Assembly (NCBI RefSeq): GCF_052857255.1
Contig: NC_135497.1
Span: 115,512,380-115,576,379 of the forward strand
Origin: Amblyomma americanum
Lineage: Eukaryota; Arthropoda; Arachnida; Ixodida; Ixodidae
Direction of reading: 5' to 3'
DNA length: 64,000 bases
Under the pieces are notes generated by a model. That model did not search any database. It had not been told where the DNA came from and worked only from the letters and a program-made list of their open reading frames with translations. Positions 49,869 to 62,139 of this stretch are shown piece after piece; position 1 is the stretch's first letter; each line of letters begins with the position of its first letter. Position numbers and translations under genes: made by a program.

Positions 49869-50070
49869 AAGCATAACAAGCGAACGAAAGCGAATAGGAA
49901 TAAAGCTAGAAGCGACAATTTTCGTACGGCTTAAATGTATCTTGGAAGCGAACGCTGCTGTTCAAGCTGACGACACTCAGAATGCAGCGAAGAAAAAACC
50001 GCCCGACGGACGCCATAGCCAAAAAATGTAACGAGAAGACAACTGGAGACAGAGAATGAAGAGTGGCGGA

Positions 50071-51540
50071 TGGATGGATGGAAGGTAGGAGCGTCCCCTT
50101 CGAAACTGGGCAGTGGTTTTTGCCACCATGCAGTTTTTTCTTTTGTGTTTGTTTAACTCTGCTGTAAGTTGTTAATAAAATTGGCCATTTTCTTTAAAAT
50201 ACGTCTTCCTACAATTTTAAACTTATGCCACCTCTCTGCTTTTTAACCACCAATGTTCCAATCGCTCTTTGCTAATTTCCACCGCAGATTTATCTACATG
50301 ACTTGTTATCTCTCAACTCTAGAGCCTCAGGAAGAGTGTCTGTGCCTGCATCGACATCAGGATGGATAACATCACAATTTAGAATGAGGTATTCTACGGT
50401 TTCTACAGATTTACCACACACAGCTCATCTTCGTTAAATTTCTTTTTGTAGCTGCGCGTTCTAAGACACCCCAACCTAGCTTCAAAGAGGAGGGCACTGC
50501 CCCTTGAGTTACCATAAAACGTTTCCTTCCTTTTCTGCGTTTTCCAGCATCGATACAGTTCTACACTATATGCTTCTTTTCCATTGACTATCCAATTTTA
50601 ACCTTCCGCTTTTTTAACCTGTTAACGCTCTTTCTTTCTCAGTCCTCGTGTCTGGCCTACTTACTGGTTAGCTTCCTAGTTCTTTTCAGCTCTTGTGAGT
50701 CAACGTTTATATATACGTATTTAAATACCTTAGCTGCCCACCTGTTATCGCCCAACTTCCTCAGGCGTTCTTCGTATAGTATTTTACTGTGAGCTTCCCG
50801 TGCTTCGAATGATGCCCAGCCCTTATCCCCCTGTACTGCCTCGTTTGTGGTTTTCCCGTGAGCACCCAGTGGTAATCTTCCAATAGCTCTCTGATTTACT
50901 TTTAATCGCGACTCAACTTCAGCCCTTAAGCAGAGAACCGCATTCCCGAAATTAGGCCCCGGCACCTTTATTCCTTTCCAAATACCTCTCAAAACTTCAT
51001 ACCTGTTGTACCCCCAGAGTGCCCTATGTTTCGTTATTCCGGCATATCTACGCCCTTTTGCTATGATAGACTGCTCGTGCTTTTCCATATACATATGCCC
51101 TTCGTTTACCCATACGCTGAGATACTTGTATTCGGCCTCTCGAGGTATTTCATGGCCTTGTATAGTAAGCTCCTGATCACTTGTACCGTTGAAAACCATC
51201 CCACCTGACTTAGTTGCGCTAAAACTGAAACCTAAACTATCTCTTTCGTCTCCACAACAATTAACCAAATTTTGCAAATCTTCCTGGCTCAGTTAACAGT
51301 ACAATATCGTCCACATACATTAAACCCGGTAGTCGTTGTTGCTCAAATACCTTTCCGCCTAATCTGTACGACAGATCACAACCTAGATTGCTTCCTTGTA
51401 GCCTTCTTTCCATACTTCTCATATAAAGCATGAACAGCAGCTGTGATAGAGGACAACCTTGCCTTTATCCTTTGTGTACTTCGACAGTTGTTGTACTTTT
51501 ATTCCTTCCAATGATATTTCAACTGTATTTTCTCGATATT
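50071..51540 (-). pseudogene. LINE, 5'-truncated: reverse transcriptase C-terminal half
   Basis: The minus strand starts near 51480 with RQGCPLSQLLFMLYM and has GLMYVDDIVLLTE at about 51310 (YVDD, both Asp present). It continues in the open frame 51277-50657: SATKSGGMVFN, YKYLSVWVNEG, RALWGYNRYEVLRGIWKG and IKVPGPNFGNAVLCL, then IGRLPLGAHG. The 3' end carries a (CATC)n tail in minus-strand reading at 50071-50085. It is the same family as the plus-strand LINE at 54.7-56.2 kb. Confidence 0.8.
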
Positions 51541-52334
51541 GTCACAAATGGGCTGCAGAATCAAGAGGCTAGGCACAGGCCGCAAGAAATCAAGCAGTGT
51601 CCAGCTGCAAAGAGCACGCGCGACTCACTTCTTCTTTGTCCTCAAGGCGCCGCCCGGGGACACCTGGCGGCATTATTTCCCCTCCCCAATAAAAAAAATG
51701 AAGCAAATACGTGGGCGCACTTGGAGCGAACGAGGTGCACGTTACTGCGTAAAGTACGGCTTCATACGCAGTACGTGTACGACCTCAGGCTGGGCAGAGT
51801 GCCATCGGGGAGGACTTCATACGTCACATCCGTGATGCGTCGCAGCACTGTGTAGGGTCCAAGGTAGCGGCTCAGAAGCTTCTCAGATGGGCCGGGGCGA
51901 CGTACCGGGGGTCCATACCCACACTTTGTCGTCGGGGTGGTACTCAACGTGGCGATGTCGTTGGTTGCAGCGTTCTCCATCCGTTGCCTGCTGCCGGTGG
52001 ATGTGCATACGGGCCGGTTGGCGGGCTTCCTCGGCGTCTGGCGTGAGCGCCTGGTCGTCAGGGGTGACGGTGATCGGAACTCACGGCGCGCCATGAACCA
52101 CTGAGGTTAATGGGTCAGGTACACTGCAATCTCACGGGGCCGCTGGCCAAACCGGGGCCTGGGCGCATCGGAGGGAAAACCCTGCAGGCCAAGCTCTCGA
52201 TATGGGCACCGGCGGAACAGGTGACCGGGTTCCCCACAGTGAAAGCACAAACGCCGGCGGTCAATGCCACGCCAGACTTCCGCTCTGCGCAGGGATTCTC
52301 GATCACTCGGGATGCGCTGCTGCCCTGGCTGCAC
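51541..52334 (-). pseudogene. Internally deleted Ty3/gypsy element: gag zinc knuckle joined to integrase end
   Basis: On the minus strand a gag segment (52334-52107) has the CCHC knuckle CFHCGEPGHLFRRC. Only about 30 bp later comes the C-terminal end of integrase: EKLLSRYLGPYTVLRRITDV, the GPY/F module. Protease, reverse transcriptase, RNase H and most of the integrase are absent. A one-base frameshift near 51910-51925 precedes the module. Downstream (51541-51740) is probably the start of the 3' LTR. The source was a full element that lost its middle. Confidence 0.75.
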
Positions 52335-52355
52335 GGAGTGTAGAAGGACGTCGTG

Positions 52356-52626
52356 ATGGCTGGGTTAACCGTAGTTGAATTACAAAAGCTTCGTTTCCTC
52401 GGCACGTCGTCTACGCAGCGTCTGATTCCGACACTCTCGAGAACTCAAACCGGTATTTTCCGCAGTTGAGTCACACCGGGACGTGGCACGACTTCTAGCC
52501 ACATCTTACGACGCTTTACGAGTCGTGCGGCGCGTTCTTCTGGCGTCTCTTGAGCGCGTTGTCCCTTCCTTCGTTCTGTCGTTTCTGCGTCTCTTTCGCG
52601 CTCTCCATAACGACTACAATACACTA
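52356..52626 (-). repeat. Dispersed repeat family B with STPR-like remnant, copy 2
   Basis: Partner of 5680-5955. The minus-strand peptide reads CSRYGERERDAETTERRK and, shortly after, ETPEERAARLVKRR. It runs directly into repeat C with about 25 bp between. Confidence 0.6.
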
Positions 52627-52649
52627 AGGTGAAGCGCATATATTAATAC

Positions 52650-53140
52650 CCCCCGCTAGGCGACACCTCCTCTCCCTCTATAACAGCGGAGCACATCTGG
52701 TGGAGCGAGTGGCGACGGAAGCGGCGTCGATGGCGGCGCCGTCTGTTGGAGCGTGGCTGCGGTGCTGCTCGGCAACGGCGGCTAAAGGTCGTTCGTCGGC
52801 CACGGCACACGGCATACGGCTGAAGTGTGCGACCAGCCGAAATGGCTGGCTTGCGTAGTAAAGCTGTCGCTTTAAAAGTTGCATGCTTAATCTTCGTCTT
52901 CAAGAGTGGGGCGCGACAGCGTCTTACAGCGTTGCCAAAGGGTTCACGGGACGCCACCGCCCGTTCGGTGCGACGCCTTTACCGTTGCACAATTTAACGA
53001 AAAGAAATGACACCTGTCTTATATATCTCGGTGGACTCCGAACCGCGCCGTAAGGGAAGAAAAATGAAAATTGGTTTTTAGGAAATTAAATGATGCCTGT
53101 CTCACATATCTCGGTGGACACCCGAACCGTGCCGTAAGGG
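52650..53140 (+). repeat. Dispersed repeat family C, copy 2
   Basis: Partner of 6845-7215 and of the fragment at 4650-4745. After about 53000 it passes into two tandem pieces of the SINE end (CTCGGTGGACTCCGAACCGC and CTCGGTGGACACCCGAACCG). Confidence 0.65.
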
Positions 53141-53260
53141 AAGGAATACTTCCGAAGCGCGGTGCCAACTACTACGACGCCGACGGCTTTTCTACCGAAC
53201 GAAGTGTACACGCTGTCGTGTAAAAAACGAAAATAAACACAGAAAATAAACACAATATTG

Positions 53261-53568
53261 ACCCGCTGCGGTGGCTCAGTGGTTAGGGCGCACGACTACT
53301 CATCCGGAGTTCCCGGGTTCGAACCCGACCGCGGCGGCTTCGTTTTTATGGAGGAAAAACGCTAAGGCGCCCGTGTGCTGTGCGATGACAGTGCACGTTA
53401 AAGATCCCCAGGTGGTCGAAATTATTCCGGAGCCCTCCACAACGGCACCTCTTCTTCCTTCTTTAACTCCCTCCTTTATCGCTTCCCTTACGGCGTTGTT
53501 CAGGTGTCCAACGATACATGAGGCAGATACGGCGCCATTTCCTTTCCCCAAAAAAAACAATTATTTAT
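53261..53568 (+). mobile_element. Long-body tRNA-SINE, full length
   Basis: Starts ACCCGCTGCGGTGGCTCAGT, B-box GGGTTCGAACCCGACCGCGG, body CACGTTAAAGATCCCCAGGT, tail CAATTATTTAT. Flanks AACACAATATTG (53249-53260) and AACACAAAATTG (53569-53580) are a 12-bp target-site duplication with one mismatch. Confidence 0.88.
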
Positions 53569-53659
53569 AACACAAAATTGCAGAAAAAAGAAAAAGAAAA
53601 ATGGAGGGAGAAAGAAGACGCGGAAAGGCTTTCGAATTTGCGCACATAAGGAGACTAAA

Positions 53660-54026
<367 letters not shown>

Positions 54027-54720
54027 AACGTTCTTCGTCGTAAGGTCTCTTCCTTTGCTGCAGACCTTACTAGGTTCTTTGAGTTGCTTCTTCTCCGCAC
54101 CAGAGGTGCCCACCGCCCGAGACGGTTGCTTTGTTGGATGACCGCAGACTTCTTTTCCGCACCAGTGGTGCTCCGTCGTAGACGGTATTGCGACGACTCA
54201 GAATGCAGGCGTTAAGGGGAGTATGAATTGACTGTATTATACGAAATATTTACATTGCAAGCACTTTGATATACATGAGACAAATTGAAAACGGTAAAAA
54301 GCTTAAAGAACAAAAAGGTGGAACTGGCAAACACTAGGGGAGGCCCCTACTCGGCATAGCCGAAGATGCATTACATCTGACCTTAGCCCAGAACATTTTC
54401 CAGGGCTCCGGGCCCTGTTTTTAAATACCTAAAGGCCCAGCCCATCCCTTGTATCACCCAATCAAAACTAACTAACTCGTGATTGGTTTACAAACTGCAT
54501 GACACGCCTTCCAGTTTCGGCAAGGTTCAAAACCCTCTCCCTAAAATACACAGCAGGAAAAGAGCATCAAAATCGTTATAAGAAAATAGATTTCGGGAAT
54601 GGACCCTCGAAACGAGTGGCCCACAAGGTTTACGTGCCACGCCCCATACTTCCGCAGTATGATTCGAACTCTCTCCCTCAGAAGAAAAAAAAAGCACAAA
54701 CAACCACACATCGTACCCGC
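54027..54720. other. No recognised gene
   Basis: It contains two similar short blocks (CTTCTCCGCACCAGAGGTGC and CTTTTCCGCACCAGTGGTGC) at about 54090-54165. Part may be the 5' region of the LINE that follows. Confidence 0.4.
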
Positions 54721-54722
54721 AC

Positions 54723-56195
54723 GTGCAAGTGGTTTCGTCGAAGCTCGTCAACCCTGTCGCCGTTCCAGTGGCTAAAGCTGACTCGGTGACCCTGCGAGAA
54801 CCAACCACAGGGGAGGAGTACGTGGAAGCAGCCTGTCTGGGCTACATTGAAACACATATGGCCCACCAGTTCCAATCCCTGATAGGCCAGGATAGGGCAG
54901 CACTACCACCCGCAAGCCCACCTGTCGGATAGGGATGTGACACAGTCACAGAGGGGGAGCTGAAGCGAGCACTGCGACACATGGCGGGAAACTCGGCAGC
55001 AGGGCTGGATGGCATACCTCCATTACTAATAAAAAAGATGGAGAAAAGAACACGGGAACAACTCAGGGACGCCTTGAACGATGTAGTGACCACAGGCACT
55101 GTTCCGCCAGGGTGGCGGTGCTCAAGGATACGGCTGGTACTAAAGAGAGGAGGAGACAAGACCCTCTTGAAAAGCTATAGACCCATTGCGGTAACATCTG
55201 CTTTGTATCGCTTGTTTTGCCACATTCTGCGAGCTCGCATACAGAGATGGGCGGAAGGTGCTCAAATTCTGGGCGAGCTGCAAAATGGCTTTCGACCCAA
55301 TCGCCGACTGGAAGACAACCTTTTCGTTGTGACATCTTCAATTGAGATCGCCGCCAAAGAGAAGCGAGAGCTGGTACTGGGCTTTCTGGATATAGCCCAG
55401 GCATACGACTCAGTGGAGCACAATCGACTGTGGGAGGTCCTGGAGGCACAGGCTATCCCGGAACCGCTACTACACTTGGTGAAGGCTTTATACACTGAAA
55501 CCCAGGCTGTGATCCACTGGGGGGTCTCAACCACCAGGCCAATCAGCGTGTCTAGGGGATTGCGTCAGGGCTGCCCTATGTCGCCGATCCTGTTCATGTT
55601 GTTTATCTCGGGGATGGAGCAGCGCCTTGTGGAGAGCGGAGTTTGTTCAGCCTCACCTACATGGAGGATGGCGCCACTCGTACTCGCAGGCTGCCAGCCC
55701 TCCTGTATGCAGACGATATAGTACTGCTTGCGGACAACACGGGAGATCTCCAGAGCCTCCTAGACATATGCTCATCTGATGGCGATGGCCTCGGGCTCCG
55801 TTTCAACGCCAAGAAGTCTGCAGCAGTCAGGTTCCCGCCGGAGGCCTCCGAGGACAGTGGACAAGAGACCCCACCCCTGCATCTTCAGAACAAGTGTCCT
55901 TTGGTTGCCGTCCTTTAGATACCTGGGAATAGAAATCTCGGCGGGCCGCAACTATGTACAGGATTTCGAGACTCCGGACGAAGGCCATCAGACGACGGGC
56001 TTTCCTGAGCTCACGTGCCTTATGGGCTTTCAACCGTTTTGAAGTCACCCGATCGTTATGGAAGGCAGTGGCGGTGCCAGGCCTTACCTTCGGCAACGCA
56101 GTCATCTGTTTATCCTCCGTGACTCGCCAAGGTTTGGAGACGCGGCAGAGAGAGGTGGGACGAATGGCCATGGGAGCTCACGGCAGTGTGCCGTG
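54723..56195 (+). pseudogene. LINE reverse transcriptase, two stops or frameshifts
   Basis: Same family as 50071-51540. An in-frame TAG at 54930-54932 separates the N-terminal part from the RT body (54981-55721): AGNSAAGLDGIPPLLIKK, SYRPIAVTSALYRL, LGFLDIAQAYDSVEH and GLRQGCPMSPILFMLF. A frameshift at about 55650-55670 moves to LPALLYADDIVLLAD (both Asp intact). A further shift leads to RYLGIEISAGRNYVQDF and VPGLTFGNAVICL, then GRMAMGAHG. It stops abruptly at 56195 at SINE sequence, so the 3' end is missing. Confidence 0.85.
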
Positions 56196-56335
56196 AAGAA
56201 AGAGGTGCCGTAGTGAAGGGCTCTGGAATAATTTCGACCACCTGGGGATCTTTAACGTGCACTGACATCGCACAGCCAAGGCCGCTCAATGGCAACGAGC
56301 GTCCGTGGCACAGCACACGGGCGCCTTAGCCATCC
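56195..56335 (-). mobile_element. Long-body tRNA-SINE fragment with a 38-bp insert
   Basis: GAAGAAAGAGGTGCCGTAGT, GGGATCTTTAACGTGCACTG and CACACGGGCGCCTTAGC match the minus strand of the SINE family. Bases 56276-56313 are extra compared with all other copies and are flanked by GCACAG direct repeats. Confidence 0.7.
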
Positions 56336-56339
56336 AAGG

Positions 56340-56800
56340 TCGCCATCTGAGTCATCACTGCTGCTATTCTCGTGCAAAAACGAACTCTCAGATGCATCAA
56401 TTTACGTGCAAACGCGCCGTTTCCGTGCAGCTACGGCGCGCGACGTCGATGCCATGATCTAAACGACGAGCGCCAGTTACGTGACTCCGAAGGAGCTTTT
56501 AAAATAGTCGAGTGACGGAAAAAACAAAACGCAAAGCAAAACAAACATAGGTTCTTTTTTAAGCACTGGATGGCGGCAGCTGTCCAAGAGCTCTTTCAAA
56601 GCGGGAAAATACGAATTTGAAACCATCGATAGCGGGCTATCGATGGGAATAGGCGCGGGCAGGAAGGTGTTGAGGACTCTTTGGAGCTGAATTAAAATAT
56701 ATTTTAAGCGTTTATTGCATCCAATACTACACCGTGGGTGACGGGGGCGAATAGGGGGGGGGGGAGACACCCCTCGTTCCGGAGTCCCTGCTGACACTTG
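56340..56800. other. No recognised gene
   Basis: It contains a short inverted pair ATCGATAGCGGGCTATCGAT at 56624-56643 and an 11-base G run at about 56754-56764. It may include LTR sequence of the gypsy element that follows, but this is unproven. Confidence 0.4.
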
Positions 56801-56809
56801 ACCTGGGTG

Positions 56810-58335
56810 GGACGCTCACTTCTTGATCGATCGGACAATCAGAACAACGTGATGCTTCAGTGTTGTCGTAGAAGGTATGACTTTGTCCGTCGAAGACGTG
56901 ATGAGCTTCGACCGAAGGTTGATCGCTCGGTGTTCACTCGGGAAGTCCACAGCCAAAATGAAGCCGCGCGAACACTGTTTCAGGATCACGAAGCTGGTAG
57001 GATAAGTGCGTGCAATTACTCTTTTTCTCGAAGTGCATCGCCTTGGCGGAGTAATAAGTGGCCGCCCGCGGTGCAGATTTGGGGACCATTCCATGTGGTC
57101 TTTGCTTTCTTGAGCTGAGCGGCGAAAGGTCCACTGATGACCGAGCAGTCGACGCCCTGTCCACAAAGGCAGTAACTGTGCGACCGTCCACTTCAAGGGC
57201 GGTTGTTCGTGACCTAGCTGGCATTGCGCGTTGGCCTCGAAGTCCAATCTCGGCTTCGTCTTGTGCTGCGATCGTGATTGCGGTGCGTCGTTGTGATTTC
57301 GCTGGGCTCCGGCGTCATTCTGAAATCGGGTCGCGTCGTGGTCGAGCTTGTCTTTGCACGCGACATTGATGTAGTGGATTTGACATCTTCATGTGACGTG
57401 GTCGGTGAAGGATCTTCGCCGTTTCGCTGGTGAGCAACCTCATCTCCTAAGCGTGCTGCTCTCCTTAGTTTCCGGAACGAGGGCTGGGGGACCTGCACAA
57501 GAGTCGAATATGTCTCATGGGCATTATCCCTCCTGCACTCAAAACCGACATTAAGAACAAAACAAAGCGTGAACCTTCTTCGCACCGCGGCTGCGTAGCT
57601 GCGGCGTGGCTACACGAAGCGCGAGGTTGACGGTAGTGGTGAACGGGGAAGACCGTTTGGCGCACACTCCTCTCTACGCAGATATATAGTCGTCGATTTC
57701 TTGCCCGCGGGCGTTGGCCGGAGCGTGGTCGTCGTCGCTGGCAAAACCACGAAGACCGATTGGTCGGTACGGGCAGTGACGAAGAATATATGGCCGGCCT
57801 CACCTCAATTGAATCACAGCGGGCGGTTGTCGCATTTCCTCGTCGCTCGTAGGCTGGGCGGGCGTGGGCTAGAAGCGGCGTTCTGAAACAACTGGTTCAC
57901 GTCGATGAGGACTTAGGAAGTGTCCCCGGTGGCGAGGACTGGGTACTGCAGCGGCGTAAGTCATGGCTTGAGCTTCCGCTGGAGGCGTCGACGACGGGGA
58001 GCCAAGCGCATGCTGCACTTCTTCGCGGACAGTTTCCACGAGGGGCTCTTCTTGGGGCTGGTTGGAAGACGGCAACAGGTGACGTAGCTCTGCCTGTACA
58101 ATGTCGAGGATTACATACCGTAGGTTGTTTCCGCATGCTGTGTCTTCCGAGAGGGTTGCCAAGGTCACGTGGAGCGGGCGAAGGCAATGGCGGGCTCCTG
58201 CTTCCCGGGTTTTCCGAGTGGTGGCCGCTTCACTAGCGAATTGAGCGACGGTCTTCCGTGGATTGCGGGCCGCACCGGCAAAGTTTGCGCCCTTAGCACC
58301 TTGCATCAAATGCTCCACCTTCTTTTCCGTCAAGC
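56810..58335 (-). pseudogene. Ty3/gypsy gag-protease fragment
   Basis: Minus strand, in order: gag C-terminal part (58333-57869; KKVEHLMQGAKGANFAG, TLSEDTACGNNLRYVILDIV), a CCHC knuckle at about 57822-57780 and a basic Ser/Thr/Arg linker. Then comes the protease start (SRTTALEVDGRTVTAFVD at about 57215-57160), where a one-base shift breaks the D-T-G motif, followed by ARTYPTSFVILKQCSRGFIL and LKHHVVL at the end. In the knuckle the first two Cys codons are both TGA (57814-57816 and 57805-57807), while GEAGH is preserved. The reverse transcriptase and integrase are absent. Confidence 0.8.
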
Positions 58336-58339
58336 TAGG

Positions 58340-59760
58340 ATCGGCGAAAATGTCCCCGCAAGCTCCTGACGTACGTAAAGAAATTACAGACGCAAATAAC
58401 GTCGACGTTGGAGACTTGTACAGCGAGTTAATGACGGAACTGTAGAGGCGCTATTTTTTCGCGCAGCATTACAGTTAAGCAAGACTCAGCGACTGTCATG
58501 CAGCTTTTGAACAAAATCGGCTAGAAACGTTCCCACTGTCGCATGAGTTCTAGAGGGCCCAGTTTTGCGTGGTTTCGCGCTCATGAATTTTAATGTCGAC
58601 ATGCGCTACTGTAGATACATACGAATGCAAATTTTTAATCATGTTTACAGGTGGAAAGCAAGAACAAAATTAGGGGGACACTTAAGCTCCGCCTTAAACG
58701 TATGATGCAGTAGTGTTATAGGTCATTTCCAACTTTCTTTCTGAATTGGTACTTATTAATTACACGTCCTATTTAGCATACATCAGTTGGCATACTAGAC
58801 CATGTGGTACGCCGCAAGACACAAAAGTTCCTCTTTGAACCATGTTGAACAAACGTGTCTCGATGACTTACAGAGTAACGTATCTGACTGGCTACCCAAT
58901 TGGGTCATGGGTTCTATTCCCAACTAACTACATCAATATTCCTTTCAGCGGAATAACTTTGCATCCTTATATCTCATAATGACTGTTCAGTCTTGCCACG
59001 ACCACATAGTCACAATATAACTCGAGTTTTAATCATTTTTATTCCACACCTCAACGTTCGTGTGCCGTCACTCAACGCGCAAAGACTTTTCCTCCGAACG
59101 CCCGCTCTAACGCTGTCGCGTCGCTTTCCCCGCACCCTCTCAGAACAACGGCGCCTGGCGTTTTCTGTTCGTTCGTGAGCAGTGGATCGAATGCACGTAA
59201 TGAATGTAGTGCCACTACCACGGCCGCTATGTTTTTGTTTATTTACAAATGCTGCTGTCTCAACTGTGAGACACTGCACTCACCGCAGTGACGTGGGGCG
59301 GAGGAACACGTTTTGCAGCATACGCCGTTCTGATTATCTCAGACCGGCGCAGTCTTCACAGCACTGCAAACGACCTGCGAACGTTAATTTCTTTTTATTT
59401 GACTGCGGCGTTATCAGAGAAGAAAATTAATCTGCGCAATCAGTTTAGATAGAATATAATTTTTCGGAAACTATACTATCACCCTTTCATCAGATTGCAC
59501 AAAAGGCACGCAGTTTTGTTGGCTTCGAATTGTTTTCACGCGGCATTAATGATAAACAAGTAGTGTGCATTTTTGGAGTAAGCTGAAGCAATATTGCCGG
59601 AAGTCACCCGGCGCATCTGAAAATATTTTTAATTTCTTGTCTCATTTCACTAATTTAACCGTCAGATACAAACAAAAGTTTTAATTAGAAATTTGAGGTA
59701 AAAATTCCAAGATGACGTTGCTTTTGTGATAACTGCTTTTTTTTTCAGACCGTAAAGGGA
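58340..59760. other. No recognisable feature
   Basis: AT-rich apart from a GC-richer patch at 59080-59180. No supported gene. Confidence 0.4.
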
Positions 59761-59769
59761 GCAGGAAAT

Positions 59770-62130
59770 CGTACATGCCTGCATCCCAGAAATACACATA
59801 TAATCAAGAATTGACGCCCCCTGGTTCACAAAAGACGTTAAGAAATGCCCCAGCAAAAAGAAAAGAGTGCACCGCAGGCCAGAGGACGTGCACTCTGTCA
59901 ACGCCTGGCAACAGTACAAAGACGTATCTGCTGCGACCGAAATCACCATTAAGGAGGCTAAAAACATTTTTTTTAAACCGCACTTTACCCGACTTGCTAA
60001 GAAGCAACCCTGCAAAATTCTGGCATGTGATTAACCCTAAGAATAACCATGTTTCCTTGAAAGATGTGGATGGACGTGTGGTACCTACGGTGGCAACGCC
60101 TGAATTCTTTAACAAGCATTTTACTGCACCCTTTACAACCGAATCGCTGGCTTTTAACTTTCCTGAACCTCTAGAACCGTTAGTTCTTCACCCATCAGAG
60201 CCGGTCGTTATTAGCGCAACTATAATGTTGCCCATTTTATTTAGCGACTACCACTTAATTGCAGCGTTGTTCCGGACGCCATCAACACTAAACTTCTAAT
60301 AAAGCACACGTGTCGGCTACGTTATTAACTTTCATATTTCAAGTCTTTAGATACGGGATGCATTCCAGATGACTGGACAACAGCAAACGTGAGCAAGTTT
60401 TTAAACCCGGTTACAGCACGTCGCCGGAAAATTATCGCCCCGTATCATTAACGTCGATTTGTTGCAAGCTGCCTGAATGTATACTTTGTTCGCAGATAAT
60501 GACCCATCTAAACGACAATAACGTGCTTATTGACAATCAGCATGGCATTAGACAAAAGAAGTCTTGTCAAACACAGTTATTCTAGTTCATAACAGACCTT
60601 CATGAATCGGTACACGAATTAATGTGCACTGACGCCATATTTAAAGATTTTTCAAAAGCTTTTGATTGCGTTCCCTATAAAAGACTAATGAAGAAAGTTA
60701 ACAACCTCAAACTGCACCTCGACATCACCCGTTGGATTGAAGAATTTTTAAGCAATCGCTGCCAACGCGTCGAAATTAAAGAGCGTTTTTCTAGCAGTTC
60801 AAGCGTCACATCGGGTGTTCTACAGGAATATGTCTTAAGACTTTTGCTTTTTTAATTTGTATCAATGACATAACATCTAACATATTATCTAACGTACGAC
60901 CCTTCGTTGACGATCGCGTAATATAAAAAAAGATATTTATAGAAAGATATGACGTAGTTATTCTGACTTAGTGCACTTAAATGAGTGGCGTGATCTATGG
61001 CAGATGGAGATTATCATGAAAAAAAAAACAAAGCTAATGACGTTTTCCACGTGCACTAATAAAGCCGCCGCGGTGGCTGAGTGGTTATGGCGCTCGGCTG
61101 CTGGCCCGAAAGACGCGGGTTCGATCCCGGGCGCGGCGGTCGAATTTCGACGGAGGCGAAATTCTAGAGGCCCGTGTACTGTGCGATGTGAGTGCGCGTT
61201 AGAGAACCCCAGGTGGTAGAAATTCCCGGAGCGCTTCACTACGGCATCTCTCATAGCCTGAGTCGCTTTGGGACGTTAAACTCCCATAAACCAAACCAAT
61301 CGACGTGCACTAATACGCCTTCAAATATGTGCACCATTTAAGACAAAATAGTTGACAGAAGGGATTCTTTCAAGAACCTCGGTGTCTGTTTCAGTGCTGA
61401 TTTATGTTGTAGCACCCACATAAATCAAACCACCAACAAAGCATTTCAGAAACTGGAACTCATTAAACGTCGTTTACATCTTGCCAGCTCCAAGACGAAG
61501 CTTCACGCGTATACCACTCTCATATGGTCAGCTTTAGATTATGCCTCTATAATATAGAATACAATAAGCATTTCATTAATTAACCGTCTCGAGTCCGTCC
61601 AAAGTAAAGCTGTCAGGTTCATCATTTCGTCATACTCACCGTATCAAAGTGTGTCACTACTAAAGCAAGATCTCAATATTCCCGACCTTATCATTCGACG
61701 CAAGTTCTCTCGTTTATCGTTCTTTCATTCTTTATGCTACAGTGGCCGCCCATTTATAGCTGACCGCATCGCTGCTGCCCATCATATCTCATCTGCGACG
61801 GATCATCCCCGTAAAGTGCAGCCCATCTTCGCACGAAGGCTAAAATGTAAAACCTCCCCCTTTCTATTGTGTATAGAAGATGGGAACTCGTTGCCCGCTG
61901 ACATAGTTATATTTCGAACCCTATTCCCTGTTAACAAATATTAAAAACAAGGCTCAGCTTCAGTACCGACGGCCTTTACTTTCGGACTATAACCCCGTCC
62001 TCTAAAATTAAAAGTAAGGAAGTTTGTTAGTTTCAGTTAATTAACCGTCTAATTATTGATTCATATCACAGACGCAATGTCCGCCTTGATGTACAATCCA
62101 CGAGCACAAACCGCTCCGACCTATAAAATA
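59770..62130 (+). pseudogene. CR1/L2-type LINE ORF2, heavily decayed, split by a SINE
   Basis: Segments in order: the region before the RT (59775-60299, SNPAKFWHVINPKNNHVSLK, FFNKHFTAPF), the RT start (AIFKDFSKAFDCVPYKRLM at about 60630; DFSKAFD is the motif A block) and SVTSGVLQEYVLRLLLF. A FVDD box sits near 60895 (VRPFVDDRVI). After a SINE at 61062-61302 come FKNLGVCFSADL and KAFQKLELIKRRLHLASSKT near 61440-61500, and SVSLLKQDLNIPDLIIRRKF at 61646-61710. Stops and frameshifts are frequent, so it is an old copy. Clade is judged from these blocks. Confidence 0.75.
61062..61302 (+). mobile_element. Ruka-like SINE, full length, inside the LINE
   Basis: Starts AAGCCGCCGCGGTGGCTGAG, B-box GGGTTCGATCCCGGGCGCGG, ends GGGACGTTAAACTCCCATAA. 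Flanks ACGTGCACTAATA (61049-61061 and 61303-61315) are an identical 13-bp duplication. Confidence 0.93.
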
Positions 62131-62139
62131 AAGATGTCT

